Positions 1 to 6,154 of a stretch of 6,747 nt of DNA are shown here, one piece after another. The notes below the pieces were generated by a model. That model was not told the DNA's origin. It ran no database searches and worked only from the letters and a program-made list of their open reading frames with translations. Position numbers and translations under genes: made by a program. The DNA comes from Balneolales bacterium (GTDB lineage: Bacteria > Bacteroidota > Rhodothermia > Balneolales > Natronogracilivirgulaceae): positions 1 to 6,747 of the forward strand of contig SLLW01000352.1 in NCBI GenBank assembly GCA_007133875.1, read 5' to 3'. Position 1 is the first letter of the stretch; every line of letters starts with the position of its first letter.

Positions 1-1740
1 CAATTAACCGGATACCTGAAAACCTGCCCCTGGCGCGTAATGGCAGCGGTGTTGCTTGGATCAGGAACCATTCTTGCTGGGGTGGGGCTACTTGCCACTT
101 CCGGTTATCTGATATCAGCATCAGCCCTGCAGCCCCCAATACTTGATCTGATGATCATCTTTGTCTCGGTCCGTTTTTTCGGGATCAGCAGAGCAGTATT
201 GCGTTACCTGGAGAGGCTGTTGTCACATGATATCACATTTCGACTTCTGAAGCAGTTTCGAGTCACTTTTTTCAGGGTACTGAACCGGCTTCCGGCAGCA
301 TACATGCAGGGGTTCCGGTCCGGATCACTGCTATCTTCGGTCACAGCAGATGTAGATGAGCTGCAGAATTTTTACGTTCGGGTATTCACACCGGCCGTTG
401 TTGCCCTTGTGGCCTCATCTTTCACGATCTGGTTTTTGTACGGATTCAGTCCGCCGGCAGCCTGGATTACACTTGTGATGCTGGTAATAAATGGGGTGGG
501 AGTGCCGGTAATTATGAGAAAATTGGCCGGAGGACTCGGACAGCAACAGGTTGATCTGAGGAGCAGATTGCATGAATCCTGGGTGGAACAATCGCAGGGA
601 GCCGAGGAAATCAGGCTGTTCGGGCTTCGTAATAAAAAGCGGAACCAGGTTGCATATCTCTCGGAGAAGATTGGCGAACTGGAGATCCGGCAATCCAAAA
701 TCACCGGACTGCAGGATAGTCTGGCAAACTGGATGATGTATGTTGCGGTTTTTCTATCACTCATTGCCACTGTTCCTCTCATCGTCACCGGGGAACTTGC
801 GGGGGTTATGCTGGCTATGATACTGCTTGCCATAATGGGATCCTTTGAGGCGACCCAAAATATGGGGACGGCATTTCAATATCACGAGGCAACAGAAAGT
901 GCGGCAGAAAACCTGTTTGGACTGGAAGGGAAGACTAATCACGGGCAAGAAGAACCGGTAACCACACGGAACGGTTCTGGGAATGATATACCCGTCACTT
1001 TTTCAGGGGTGCATTTTGCATATGATGGTGCAACGGTTTTGAATAATATTGATTTCACCATGGAAAAAGGGACCCATACTGCCGTAGTTGGTCCGACCGG
1101 TTGTGGGAAGAGTACCCTCGTAAATCTGCTTTTGCGATTTTATGAGCCTCACGGAGGACGTATTTTATTCAATGGCAGACCGATACAGGATGTTGACGAA
1201 GCGTTCATCAGGTCAGAGATTTCTGTCGTGGATCAAGAGACATATCTGTTTAACGACACGTTGCGCAATAATCTGCTGATGGCGCGGCCCGATGCGAATG
1301 ACCAGCAGATCATGGATGTTCTTGCACAGGCAGCGTTGGAAGATTGGTTCAATAATCAGCCAGATGGGCTGGATACGGTCATCGGAGAGCATGGCCGGTC
1401 CATGAGTGGTGGTGAACGTCAGCGGCTTGCCCTTTCGCGCGCGATGTTGAAAAACTCAGACATTTGGGTGTTGGATGAGCCGACGGCCAATATGGATACC
1501 ATCACCGAAAAACAACTGCTTCGGACTATCCGGAAATTCACCCGTGGTAAAACCGTTCTCTGGATTACACACAGACTTGTGGATATGGATCACTACGATC
1601 AAATTCTGGTAATCTCGCAAGGACAGGTACTTCAAAAAGGAAAGCACTTCACCTTGGCTCAGCAGAAAGGGTGGTACCAAACCATATTGGCGTTGCAGCA
1701 GAATATTTTACTTGCTGATAACGGGACGCAAAGCAAATAA
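1..1740 (+). CDS. cydC: Thiol reductant ABC exporter subunit CydC (5' end outside window)
   Basis: This is the permease-ATPase half-transporter CydC. With CydD it forms the inner-membrane CydDC exporter needed for cytochrome bd assembly; it is reported to move cysteine/glutathione and, in newer work, haem. Numbering from the ATG at base 40, six membrane segments lie around residues 1-26, 33-52, 117-135, 140-158, 228-250 and 252-271. The CydC-type stretches 'RYLERLLSHDITFRLL' and 'SSVTADVDELQNFYVRV' are present. The ATPase domain has Walker A GPTGCGKST (351-359), Q-loop Q399, signature MSGGE (455-459), Walker B IWVLDE (475-480) and H-loop H511, so it looks catalytically intact. The frame is open from base 1, reading LTGYLKTCPWRV before that ATG. 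Those residues match the family's usual N-terminus, so the ATG at 40 is probably internal and only a few codons are missing. cydD is expected just upstream but is not visible. The gene ends with TAA and converges on the M23 gene. Confidence 0.93.
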   Translation, partial: QLTGYLKTCPWRVMAAVLLGSGTILAGVGLLATSGYLISASALQPPILDLMIIFVSVRFFGISRAVLRYLERLLSHDITFRLLKQFRVTFFRVLNRLPAAYMQGFRSGSLLSSVTADVDELQNFYVRVFTPAVVALVASSFTIWFLYGFSPPAAWITLVMLVINGVGVPVIMRKLAGGLGQQQVDLRSRLHESWVEQSQGAEEIRLFGLRNKKRNQVAYLSEKIGELEIRQSKITGLQDSLANWMMYVAVFLSLIATVPLIVTGELAGVMLAMILLAIMGSFEATQNMGTAFQYHEATESAAENLFGLEGKTNHGQEEPVTTRNGSGNDIPVTFSGVHFAYDGATVLNNIDFTMEKGTHTAVVGPTGCGKSTLVNLLLRFYEPHGGRILFNGRPIQDVDEAFIRSEISVVDQETYLFNDTLRNNLLMARPDANDQQIMDVLAQAALEDWFNNQPDGLDTVIGEHGRSMSGGERQRLALSRAMLKNSDIWVLDEPTANMDTITEKQLLRTIRKFTRGKTVLWITHRLVDMDHYDQILVISQGQVLQKGKHFTLAQQKGWYQTILALQQNILLADNGTQSK

Positions 1741-1753
1741 AAAAGTCGGGCTG

Positions 1754-1781
1754 AATAAAAAAGGAAGCAACCCTGTTTGCT
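1754..1781 (-). terminator. Possible weak terminator of the M23 peptidase transcript
   Basis: Read on the minus strand, a short stem AGCAA/TTGCT with a 6-base loop (1766-1781) is followed after two bases by a run of six T. It lies about 100 bases past the M23 stop codon, in the 139-base gap between the convergent cydC and M23 genes. The stem is only 5 bp, so it would be a weak terminator. Nothing else in this gap stands out. Confidence 0.25.
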
Positions 1782-1879
1782 AAAGTTACCCATCGTCAAC
1801 AAAGGGGAAATCTAGCAGCGAGCGTGAATGCAGGTGCACTGAAACGTAAAGCTGTACAACATTAAAAACAGATGCAACT

Positions 1880-2848
1880 TTAATCCATCGAGTAGGGGTT
1901 GCTGTCAGCTATACGCTGATACTCGATGTATTCATCCGGTGTTAAATCTGCAAACATATAGTTGAGAGGATCAACGGACCGGCCATTTCGTCTTACTTCA
2001 TAGTGGAGGTGCGGACCACTTGTAACTCCTGAGTTACCGCTTTTGGCAATAAGCTGACCCCGTTTGACTTTGTCACCGGGGCTAAGACCATCTTCGATTC
2101 TTGAAAGGTGGGCATATCGGGATTCATATCCGTGTCCGTGGTCGATGACGACCATAAGGCCGTAAGTGCCTCTTCTTCTGGTCGATTTAATGACACCATC
2201 TCCTGTTGCATGAATCGGTGTTCCAATCCGTGCACGGAAATCAACACCTTCATGCATTCGCTGATACCCGAGTACCGGATGACGCCTCATTCCGTAGCCA
2301 CTTAGAATAATACCATTGAGTGGCCGGATTGCCGGAATATTTTGCATCAACTCTTTATTCTCATTGTAGTGGGCTTTGATCTCTTCAAAGCTCACTTCCT
2401 GGATATTGATGCGCCGCTCAATGCTTTCCAGGTTACTTGCTGTCCAGCGTAAAATATCCGATGCATTGGCACTGTATACATCGAACTCGGCATGCATATC
2501 GGCACCGCCGACGCCCGCCTGGCGCTCATCCTCCGAAATCGGGTCAATTCCCAGCACCGTACGATACAGTTCATTGTCGGTATTAGCGATTTCCGACATT
2601 TTATGGTCCAGCTTCACAATAGTTTGACGGGTCTCTTCCAGTTGCTCATAGAGAGCCCGGTTTTCTGCTTTCAAAGCAATTTCGGCCGGGGATCCTACAG
2701 TAAATGCAAGAATGGATATGGACAGGGCGCTGATTACAGTGCCACAGAGAATCCAAAGACTTAGCGTATAGATGACCTTTTCAGATGTGCGATATTCTAC
2801 AGGAATGAATTCACACTCTTTGTCATCATAAAAGAAATAATTATTCAA
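1880..2848 (-). CDS. Membrane-anchored M23 (LytM/lysostaphin-type) metallopeptidase
   Basis: This is a predicted zinc endopeptidase that cuts peptidoglycan cross-links, or activates amidases, in the periplasm. It has 322 residues: a short cytoplasmic lead (1-25), one membrane anchor (about 27-50), a charged coiled-coil region (about 55-90), a linker carrying the 'YRTVLGIDPISEDERQAGVGG' region, and a LytM domain (about 180-298). The zinc-site residues are all present: H199 and D203 in HEGVD, H247 in YAHLS, and H280/H282 in GPHLHYE. It should therefore be an active enzyme rather than an EnvC/NlpD-like regulator with a degenerate site. This architecture is common in Bacteroidota-type genomes. 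The start is a TTG codon: no ATG or GTG lies in frame between it and the upstream TAA at 2882-2884, and starting later would remove the conserved N-terminal motif and the anchor. No Shine-Dalgarno sequence is evident. It lies 154 bases after hprK on the same strand. The true peptide substrate cannot be told from the sequence. Confidence 0.9.
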   Translation of the reverse strand: MNNYFFYDDKECEFIPVEYRTSEKVIYTLSLWILCGTVISALSISILAFTVGSPAEIALKAENRALYEQLEETRQTIVKLDHKMSEIANTDNELYRTVLGIDPISEDERQAGVGGADMHAEFDVYSANASDILRWTASNLESIERRINIQEVSFEEIKAHYNENKELMQNIPAIRPLNGIILSGYGMRRHPVLGYQRMHEGVDFRARIGTPIHATGDGVIKSTRRRGTYGLMVVIDHGHGYESRYAHLSRIEDGLSPGDKVKRGQLIAKSGNSGVTSGPHLHYEVRRNGRSVDPLNYMFADLTPDEYIEYQRIADSNPYSMD

Positions 2849-2873
2849 AACGTAAATGGTTATTGTACTTCGT

Positions 2874-2897
2874 GATTGTTGTTACCGACAGACAATC
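2874..2897 (-). promoter_or_regulatory. Possible hairpin in the leader of the M23 gene
   Basis: GATTGT and ACAATC form a 6-bp stem. It can extend by a further TGT/ACA pairing across a one-base bulge, leaving a loop of about five bases. It sits 26 to 49 bases before the TTG start of the M23 gene, inside the 154-base hprK-M23 gap. There is no T-run after it on the minus strand, so it does not look like a terminator for hprK. The rest of the gap is A+T-rich, and I could not assign a convincing promoter. Confidence 0.22.
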
Positions 2898-3002
2898 AGT
2901 CGTATGTTAAATTTCTGCTTTTGAATTATTTATCCATTAACCTCAATACTATTATCGACCGCAATATAAGAATAATTTAATAATTCATATCATGAAAAGC
3001 CA

Positions 3003-4058
3003 TTACTCGAGATCACTCTCAAAATAATCCACTGCACGCTGTATGACAGGGCTTTTCGATTTTCTGGAAGCTATTTTTTTCTGGATATTGTTTTGAAATG
3101 TTTTCGCGGAGTCATATCCGTAATTTCGAAGAAGATGATTCATCGCGATTACTTCGGCAATCACCGTGATATTTTTCCCGGGTGTGATCGGCAGGTTGAT
3201 TGTGGGAATATCGATTCCGAGTACGGAAGTCGTTTCCCGGTTTAATCCTGTACGATCAACATGTTGTGACTCGTCCCAAAGGCTCAGTTCCAGTATCACT
3301 TCCAATCGTTTTTGGTATCGGATTGCACGTATTCCGAACATAGACATTACATCGACAATTCCCAAACCCCTGATTTCCATAAAATGTTTATTCAGTTCGG
3401 TGGGTGATGCGATAAGGATATTGCTTTTTTTTGTGAGGATAATCACGTCGTCGGATACAACACGATGTCCACGCTCAACCAAATCAAGCGCCACCTCGCT
3501 TTTTCCAATGCCAGATTTGCCGGATATCATAATTCCAACTCCGTATACATCCACCATGGATCCGTGGACCATGGTTTGTACGGCAAATTGATCCTCCAGA
3601 AAATCACGGACCAGGAACATGAACCTGGTAGTTTCCATTGGAGTCTGGAACACCGGGATTTCCGCTTTTTCAGCCATTTTAAGATAGGAGTCCGGAAGCT
3701 CATTATTATCGGTCAAAAAAATGACCGGTATGGGAAATCTGGTTATTTCCAGGAAAGCTTTCTCGCATTTTTTCTGGCCTATATGCTCGATATACTGACT
3801 TTCGCTGTTACCTATTACCTGAATCCGGTGATGTGTGAACAGATCGACGTAGCCGGCCAGTGCCAGGCCGGGGCGGTGCAGGTCGGTGTCCGTGATTAAT
3901 CGGTCATCACATGAGTGCTCAGATGCACAGGATACAATTTTTAGATTCAGTTGTTTTCGCAACTGTTCTATCAGAAAGGTGACAGTAATATGCTCCTTTC
4001 TTGGAATAGTCTGCAGGTCTTTGAATGGCATAATTTCTTTGATCAGGTTGTTGTCCAT
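3003..4058 (-). CDS. hprK: HPr kinase/phosphorylase HprK
   Basis: This is a bifunctional enzyme that phosphorylates, and dephosphorylates, a serine of the phosphocarrier protein HPr in the cytoplasm. It has 351 residues, somewhat longer than the usual 310-330. The N-terminal domain (about 22-150) starts 'HITVTFLIEQL'. The catalytic domain has H166 in 'VHGSMVDVYGVG', Walker A GKSGIGKS (180-187), the paired aspartates D203-D204 in 'VVSDDVI', the family signature EIRGLGIVDVMSMFG (228-242) and the C-terminal 'ITPGKNITVIAEVIAMN' stretch (291-307). All key residues are kept, so both activities are plausible. The chosen ATG gives about 20 residues before the first conserved strand. The ATG ending at 4031 (M10) is an alternative, and neither has a strong ribosome binding site. 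It follows hpf by 27 bases, so co-transcription is likely. HPr and other PTS genes are not in the window, so the partner is not shown here. Confidence 0.95.
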   Translation of the reverse strand: MDNNLIKEIMPFKDLQTIPRKEHITVTFLIEQLRKQLNLKIVSCASEHSCDDRLITDTDLHRPGLALAGYVDLFTHHRIQVIGNSESQYIEHIGQKKCEKAFLEITRFPIPVIFLTDNNELPDSYLKMAEKAEIPVFQTPMETTRFMFLVRDFLEDQFAVQTMVHGSMVDVYGVGIMISGKSGIGKSEVALDLVERGHRVVSDDVIILTKKSNILIASPTELNKHFMEIRGLGIVDVMSMFGIRAIRYQKRLEVILELSLWDESQHVDRTGLNRETTSVLGIDIPTINLPITPGKNITVIAEVIAMNHLLRNYGYDSAKTFQNNIQKKIASRKSKSPVIQRAVDYFESDLE

Positions 4059-4085
4059 CGTGCCAGGCCGATGGTATTACCAAGA

Positions 4086-4382
4086 TTAGCGGGAGGAGCG
4101 CTTGTTTTTGTATTTCAGAAGCTGCCTGCGAATGCTGTCTACGGCTGAGCGGAGTGCCTGTTCATACGCAGGGCCTGTTTCTGTTGCATTCAGCAAATCA
4201 CGCTTCACTTTCACCGTCAGTTCGGCACGTGCAGGTGATTCATCATCAGGAGTTGGTTCCAGGACAATATCACAGCTCAGAATTCCATCATAAAATTTGG
4301 TCAATTTGCCGACTTCCTCGTCAGCAAATTGTTGAAGAGTGGTGCTTGCATTAAATTTTCGGGCAGTGAAATTGATGTTCAT
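4086..4382 (-). CDS. hpf: Short-form ribosome hibernation promoting factor (HPF/RaiA/YfiA family)
   Basis: This is a 98-residue protein of the sigma-54 modulation / HPF family. Family members bind the 30S decoding region and hold ribosomes inactive during slow growth. The sequence shows the beta-alpha-beta-beta-beta-alpha pattern: 'MNINFTARKFNASTTLQQFADEEVGKL' (strand, helix), the strands 'CDIVLEP', 'ARAELTVKVKRDLLNATE', and a basic helix 'YEQALRSAVDSIRRQLLKYKNKRSSR'. It ends there, without the extra C-terminal dimerisation domain of long HPF, so it is the short form. It lies between xerC (84 bases upstream) and hprK (27 bases downstream), all on the minus strand, consistent with an operon. 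The ATG start is the natural one because the first strand begins at residue 2. An exact TATAAT lies about 50 bases upstream, so an internal promoter is possible. Confidence 0.93.
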   Translation of the reverse strand: MNINFTARKFNASTTLQQFADEEVGKLTKFYDGILSCDIVLEPTPDDESPARAELTVKVKRDLLNATETGPAYEQALRSAVDSIRRQLLKYKNKRSSR

Positions 4383-4433
4383 TATAGAATCCCGGTTTGG
4401 TTATTGATTTGAGTATGTCAGGAGAAATATCTG

Positions 4434-4439
4434 ATTATA
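4434..4439 (-). promoter_or_regulatory. Possible -10 element for hpf-hprK
   Basis: The minus strand reads an exact TATAAT in the 84-base xerC-hpf gap, about 50 bases before the hpf ATG. The region at the usual -35 distance does not match TTGACA. A 7-base direct repeat ATATCTG (plus-strand 4427-4433 and 4437-4443) overlaps the box. Sigma-factor consensus in the Bacteroidota-like group differs from E. coli, so this is a weak call. Confidence 0.22.
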
Positions 4440-4466
4440 TCTGTAAAAACAAAACAGCAGATCGGT

Positions 4467-5402
4467 TTACTTCTCATCCGTTGTGCCCGCTCTGGGATGG
4501 GCCGTACCATAAATTTTACGCAGATGCTCCACACTTGTTCCGGTATAAATTTGTGTCGCAGAGAGATCGGCATGCCCCAGGAGCTCTTTGATGACCCGTA
4601 TCCCGGCCCCCCGATCCAGAAGATGGGTGGCGAAACTGTGTCGAAGAACATGGGGGCTCTTGCGACTAATTTCACTGACACGTGACAAGTAGGTTTTAAC
4701 TTTACGCTGGATCAATCTGGGATAAATGCGTCGTCCGGAATCTGTAAGAAAAAGTGCCCGGACATCATCCTGCTGGCTTTTATTTCCGATGAGGGTGGGG
4801 CGCTCATTGAGGTAAATTCTTAGAGCCTTCTCCGCTACGGAGCCAAATGGAATGATGCGTTCGCGGGATCCTTTTCCACGAACTTTGACACGGCGATGAT
4901 CTAAATCGATATCCTGCATGTTCAAACCGACTAATTCAGAGAGCCGCATTCCCGTGCTATAGAGTATTTCAAGAAAGGCAAGGTCCCGTTTGCCACCGGC
5001 AGTATCAGTAGCGACCGAAGCCATCATCTCGGTGATATGGTCAGCCTGTACGGTCTGCGGGAGGCGGTGCTCCTTTTTGGGGATCATCAGTAGCTGAGCC
5101 GGGTTATGATAAATTTCTCCCCGTTTGTAGCAGAATTTTAAAAATGACCGGACGGATGCGGTCTTTCTGGCGAGCGTGGTTTTGGCAAGTTTTGCCTGCA
5201 TGAGTGACCCGAGCCAAAGGCGAATGACCAATCTGTCAATTCGGCGGTATTCGATGTTTTCTGTGTTGGTATCCCACTGTTCGCAACAAAATTGCAGGAA
5301 CTGTGTGATATCACGGCGATAAGCTTCAATCGTTTTTGGAGAGGCGTTCCGTTCGACTTTAAGATACCTGACGAACCGGGATAAAAGGGTAAAATCGCTC
5401 AT
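4467..5402 (-). CDS. xerC: Tyrosine recombinase XerC
   Basis: This is a site-specific tyrosine recombinase, 311 residues, of the usual Xer length. It is predicted to resolve chromosome dimers at dif with a partner Xer protein. The N-terminal SAM-like core-binding domain (about 1-95) contains 'FVRYLKVERNASPKTIEAYRRDI'. The catalytic domain (about 110-300) has R153 in 'STGMRLSEL', K177 in 'RGKGSRER', H251 and R254 in 'HVLRHSFATHLL', H277 in 'LLGHADLSATQIYT' and the nucleophile Y286. All six catalytic residues are present. The 'AHPRA' tail (301-305) is a XerC rather than XerD feature. The position next to hpf and the ordinary sequence favour a housekeeping Xer over a phage or integron integrase. 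It is the first gene of the minus-strand block and is divergent from the AraC-type gene. The ATG has no strong ribosome binding site. A cluster of palindromes lies just upstream. Confidence 0.93.
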   Translation of the reverse strand: MSDFTLLSRFVRYLKVERNASPKTIEAYRRDITQFLQFCCEQWDTNTENIEYRRIDRLVIRLWLGSLMQAKLAKTTLARKTASVRSFLKFCYKRGEIYHNPAQLLMIPKKEHRLPQTVQADHITEMMASVATDTAGGKRDLAFLEILYSTGMRLSELVGLNMQDIDLDHRRVKVRGKGSRERIIPFGSVAEKALRIYLNERPTLIGNKSQQDDVRALFLTDSGRRIYPRLIQRKVKTYLSRVSEISRKSPHVLRHSFATHLLDRGAGIRVIKELLGHADLSATQIYTGTSVEHLRKIYGTAHPRAGTTDEK

Positions 5403-5415
5403 GAATGGATATTTC

Positions 5416-5444
5416 TATGTACATAACGTATACATGTTAACATA
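5416..5444. repeat. Palindrome cluster upstream of xerC (operator or dif-like site)
   Basis: Two perfect 10-bp palindromes, TATGTACATA (5416-5425) and ATGTTAACAT (5434-5443), flank the 6-bp palindrome GTATAC (5428-5433). The whole block is an imperfect dyad whose outer ends both begin TATGT when read inward. It lies 14 to 42 bases before the xerC ATG, within the 212-base gap shared with the divergent AraC-type gene. The palindromes are directly visible; their role as an operator or as a Xer binding site is inference. Confidence 0.55.
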
Positions 5445-5455
5445 CAAGATAGCAA
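5427..5455 (-). promoter_or_regulatory. Possible xerC promoter
   Basis: On the minus strand, TTGCTA (plus-strand 5450-5455) and TATACG (5427-5432) are 17 bases apart. Each matches 4 of 6 positions of the E. coli sigma-70 boxes. Transcription would start near 5420, giving a leader of about 20 bases. The -10 box falls inside the palindrome cluster, which would suit repression by a bound protein. The match is weak and the group may use different promoter sequences. Confidence 0.22.
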
Positions 5456-5545
5456 TTGCCATACTTCAATAATAGTTCAATGTTCACAAGTATTAAGAAA
5501 ATAAAATGTAAGGATTCTGTTCTTTCCTGCTCTATTTAAGTGCTT

Positions 5546-5574
5546 TGTCTTGGGTTACTAAGTGTCTGATATTC
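5546..5574 (+). promoter_or_regulatory. Possible promoter of the AraC-type gene
   Basis: TTGTCT (5546-5551) and GATATT (5569-5574) are 17 bases apart, each with 4 of 6 matches to the E. coli consensus. They lie about 40 bases before the start codon. This is a weak match in an A+T-rich gap where chance hits are likely. I see no other structured element between 5456 and 5603. Confidence 0.18.
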
Positions 5575-5603
5575 GAAACAATAACCGCAAACTACTGATA
5601 ACC

Positions 5604-5607
5604 GGAG
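5604..5607 (+). promoter_or_regulatory. Ribosome binding site of the AraC-type gene
   Basis: GGAG stands 7 bases before the ATG at 5615. It decides between that ATG and the out-of-frame ATG at 5610, which it would be too close to serve. It is the clearest Shine-Dalgarno sequence in the window. Confidence 0.6.
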
Positions 5608-5614
5608 ATATGAT

Positions 5615-6154
5615 ATGGAAGGAATTGACTATCCCCCAAAAGAGTTTACATACCGGCAGATGGATCTGTCCGTAGATATTCTGGTCAGAAACATCACAAA
5701 AATTCACAGCGTTGAGCAATGGGCCGATTTAATCGGCTACTCGAGGTCCCATTTCTGCAGAAAATTCACGCAACGGTTCGGAGAGAACCCCAAACAAATT
5801 CTTCGACGAGCCCGATTCAGAAGTATATGCCGGGCGATTCAGTCGGATTGGTCAGCTACAGCTTACAAAATTGCAAAGGATACCGGAATTCAAAATGAAA
5901 AAGCACTTCATAAATTTCTGAACCGCAATTTCAGTGTTAGTTTTCTGGCTTTGAAAGATCATCTGAAAAAAGAAGCATTCCGATCCAGAAATATAATATC
6001 ACAAGTTGCTGATGAAGCTCAGGTATATTTACGGGAAACATCAGATCTGCTAAAGATCTCTTCCCTTCCATTGAACGGTGGAATGGAAAAAATGATCCCT
6101 CACTACAATGAGAGCAAGCATTTGAAACCAGAGTACCCCGGGAATATGAAGTAA
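5615..6154 (+). CDS. Small AraC/XylS-type helix-turn-helix protein
   Basis: This is a predicted DNA-binding transcription factor of 179 residues. Residues about 31-115 form an AraC-type double helix-turn-helix. The first half is 'SVEQWADLIGYSRSHFCRKFTQRFGENPKQILRRARFRSICRAI' (32-75), with the typical linker helix. The second half is 'AYKIAKDTGIQNEKALHKFLNRNFSVSFLALKDHL' (83-117), which is more diverged at the usual recognition-helix and 'SPxxYR' positions. Only about 30 residues precede it, so there is no cupin-like ligand-sensing domain, no receiver domain and no membrane segment. The last 60 residues match no domain I know. Its final 35 codons overlap the opposing glycosyltransferase gene. 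Being divergent from xerC, it could act on that shared gap, but no target is proven. SoxS/MarA-like small AraC regulators are also sensor-less, though nothing shows a stress role here. The start is supported by GGAG at 5604. Confidence 0.8.
   Translation: MEGIDYPPKEFTYRQMDLSVDILVRNITKIHSVEQWADLIGYSRSHFCRKFTQRFGENPKQILRRARFRSICRAIQSDWSATAYKIAKDTGIQNEKALHKFLNRNFSVSFLALKDHLKKEAFRSRNIISQVADEAQVYLRETSDLLKISSLPLNGGMEKMIPHYNESKHLKPEYPGNMK

Noticed and set aside
372..833. A 153-codon minus-strand open frame inside cydC
   Set aside because: It is rich in Ser, Thr, Cys and Pro as expected from an antisense reading, and it lies fully within a well-supported CydC.
2108..2764. Plus-strand open frames opposite the M23 peptidase
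   Set aside because: The minus-strand protein has complete zinc motifs and domain order; the plus-strand translations show no recognisable domain.
3853..3871. CCGGCC / GGCCGG inverted repeat with a 7-base loop inside hprK
   Set aside because: The stem is only 6 bp and GC-rich within coding sequence (around PGLALAGY), with no T-run or other sign of function.
3166..3899. Long plus-strand open frames opposite hprK (about 140 codons each)
   Set aside because: They are antisense to a clear HprK, their translations resemble no family, and they have no ribosome binding site or sensible composition.
3860..4070. GTGCCAGGCCG occurs at 3860-3870 and again at 4060-4070, exactly 200 bases apart
   Set aside because: An 11-base match is not rare enough in this length to claim a repeat family; one copy is coding, and there is no third copy that I can see.
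5464..5487. TTCAAT-like direct repeats in the xerC / AraC-type gap
   Set aside because: They are short, A+T-rich and imperfect, as expected by chance in such a gap.
4467..6154. Recombinase plus regulator pair read as a mobile island or integron
   Set aside because: The recombinase has a XerC tail and lies beside hpf in housekeeping context. No att repeats, tRNA, cargo genes or composition shift are visible.
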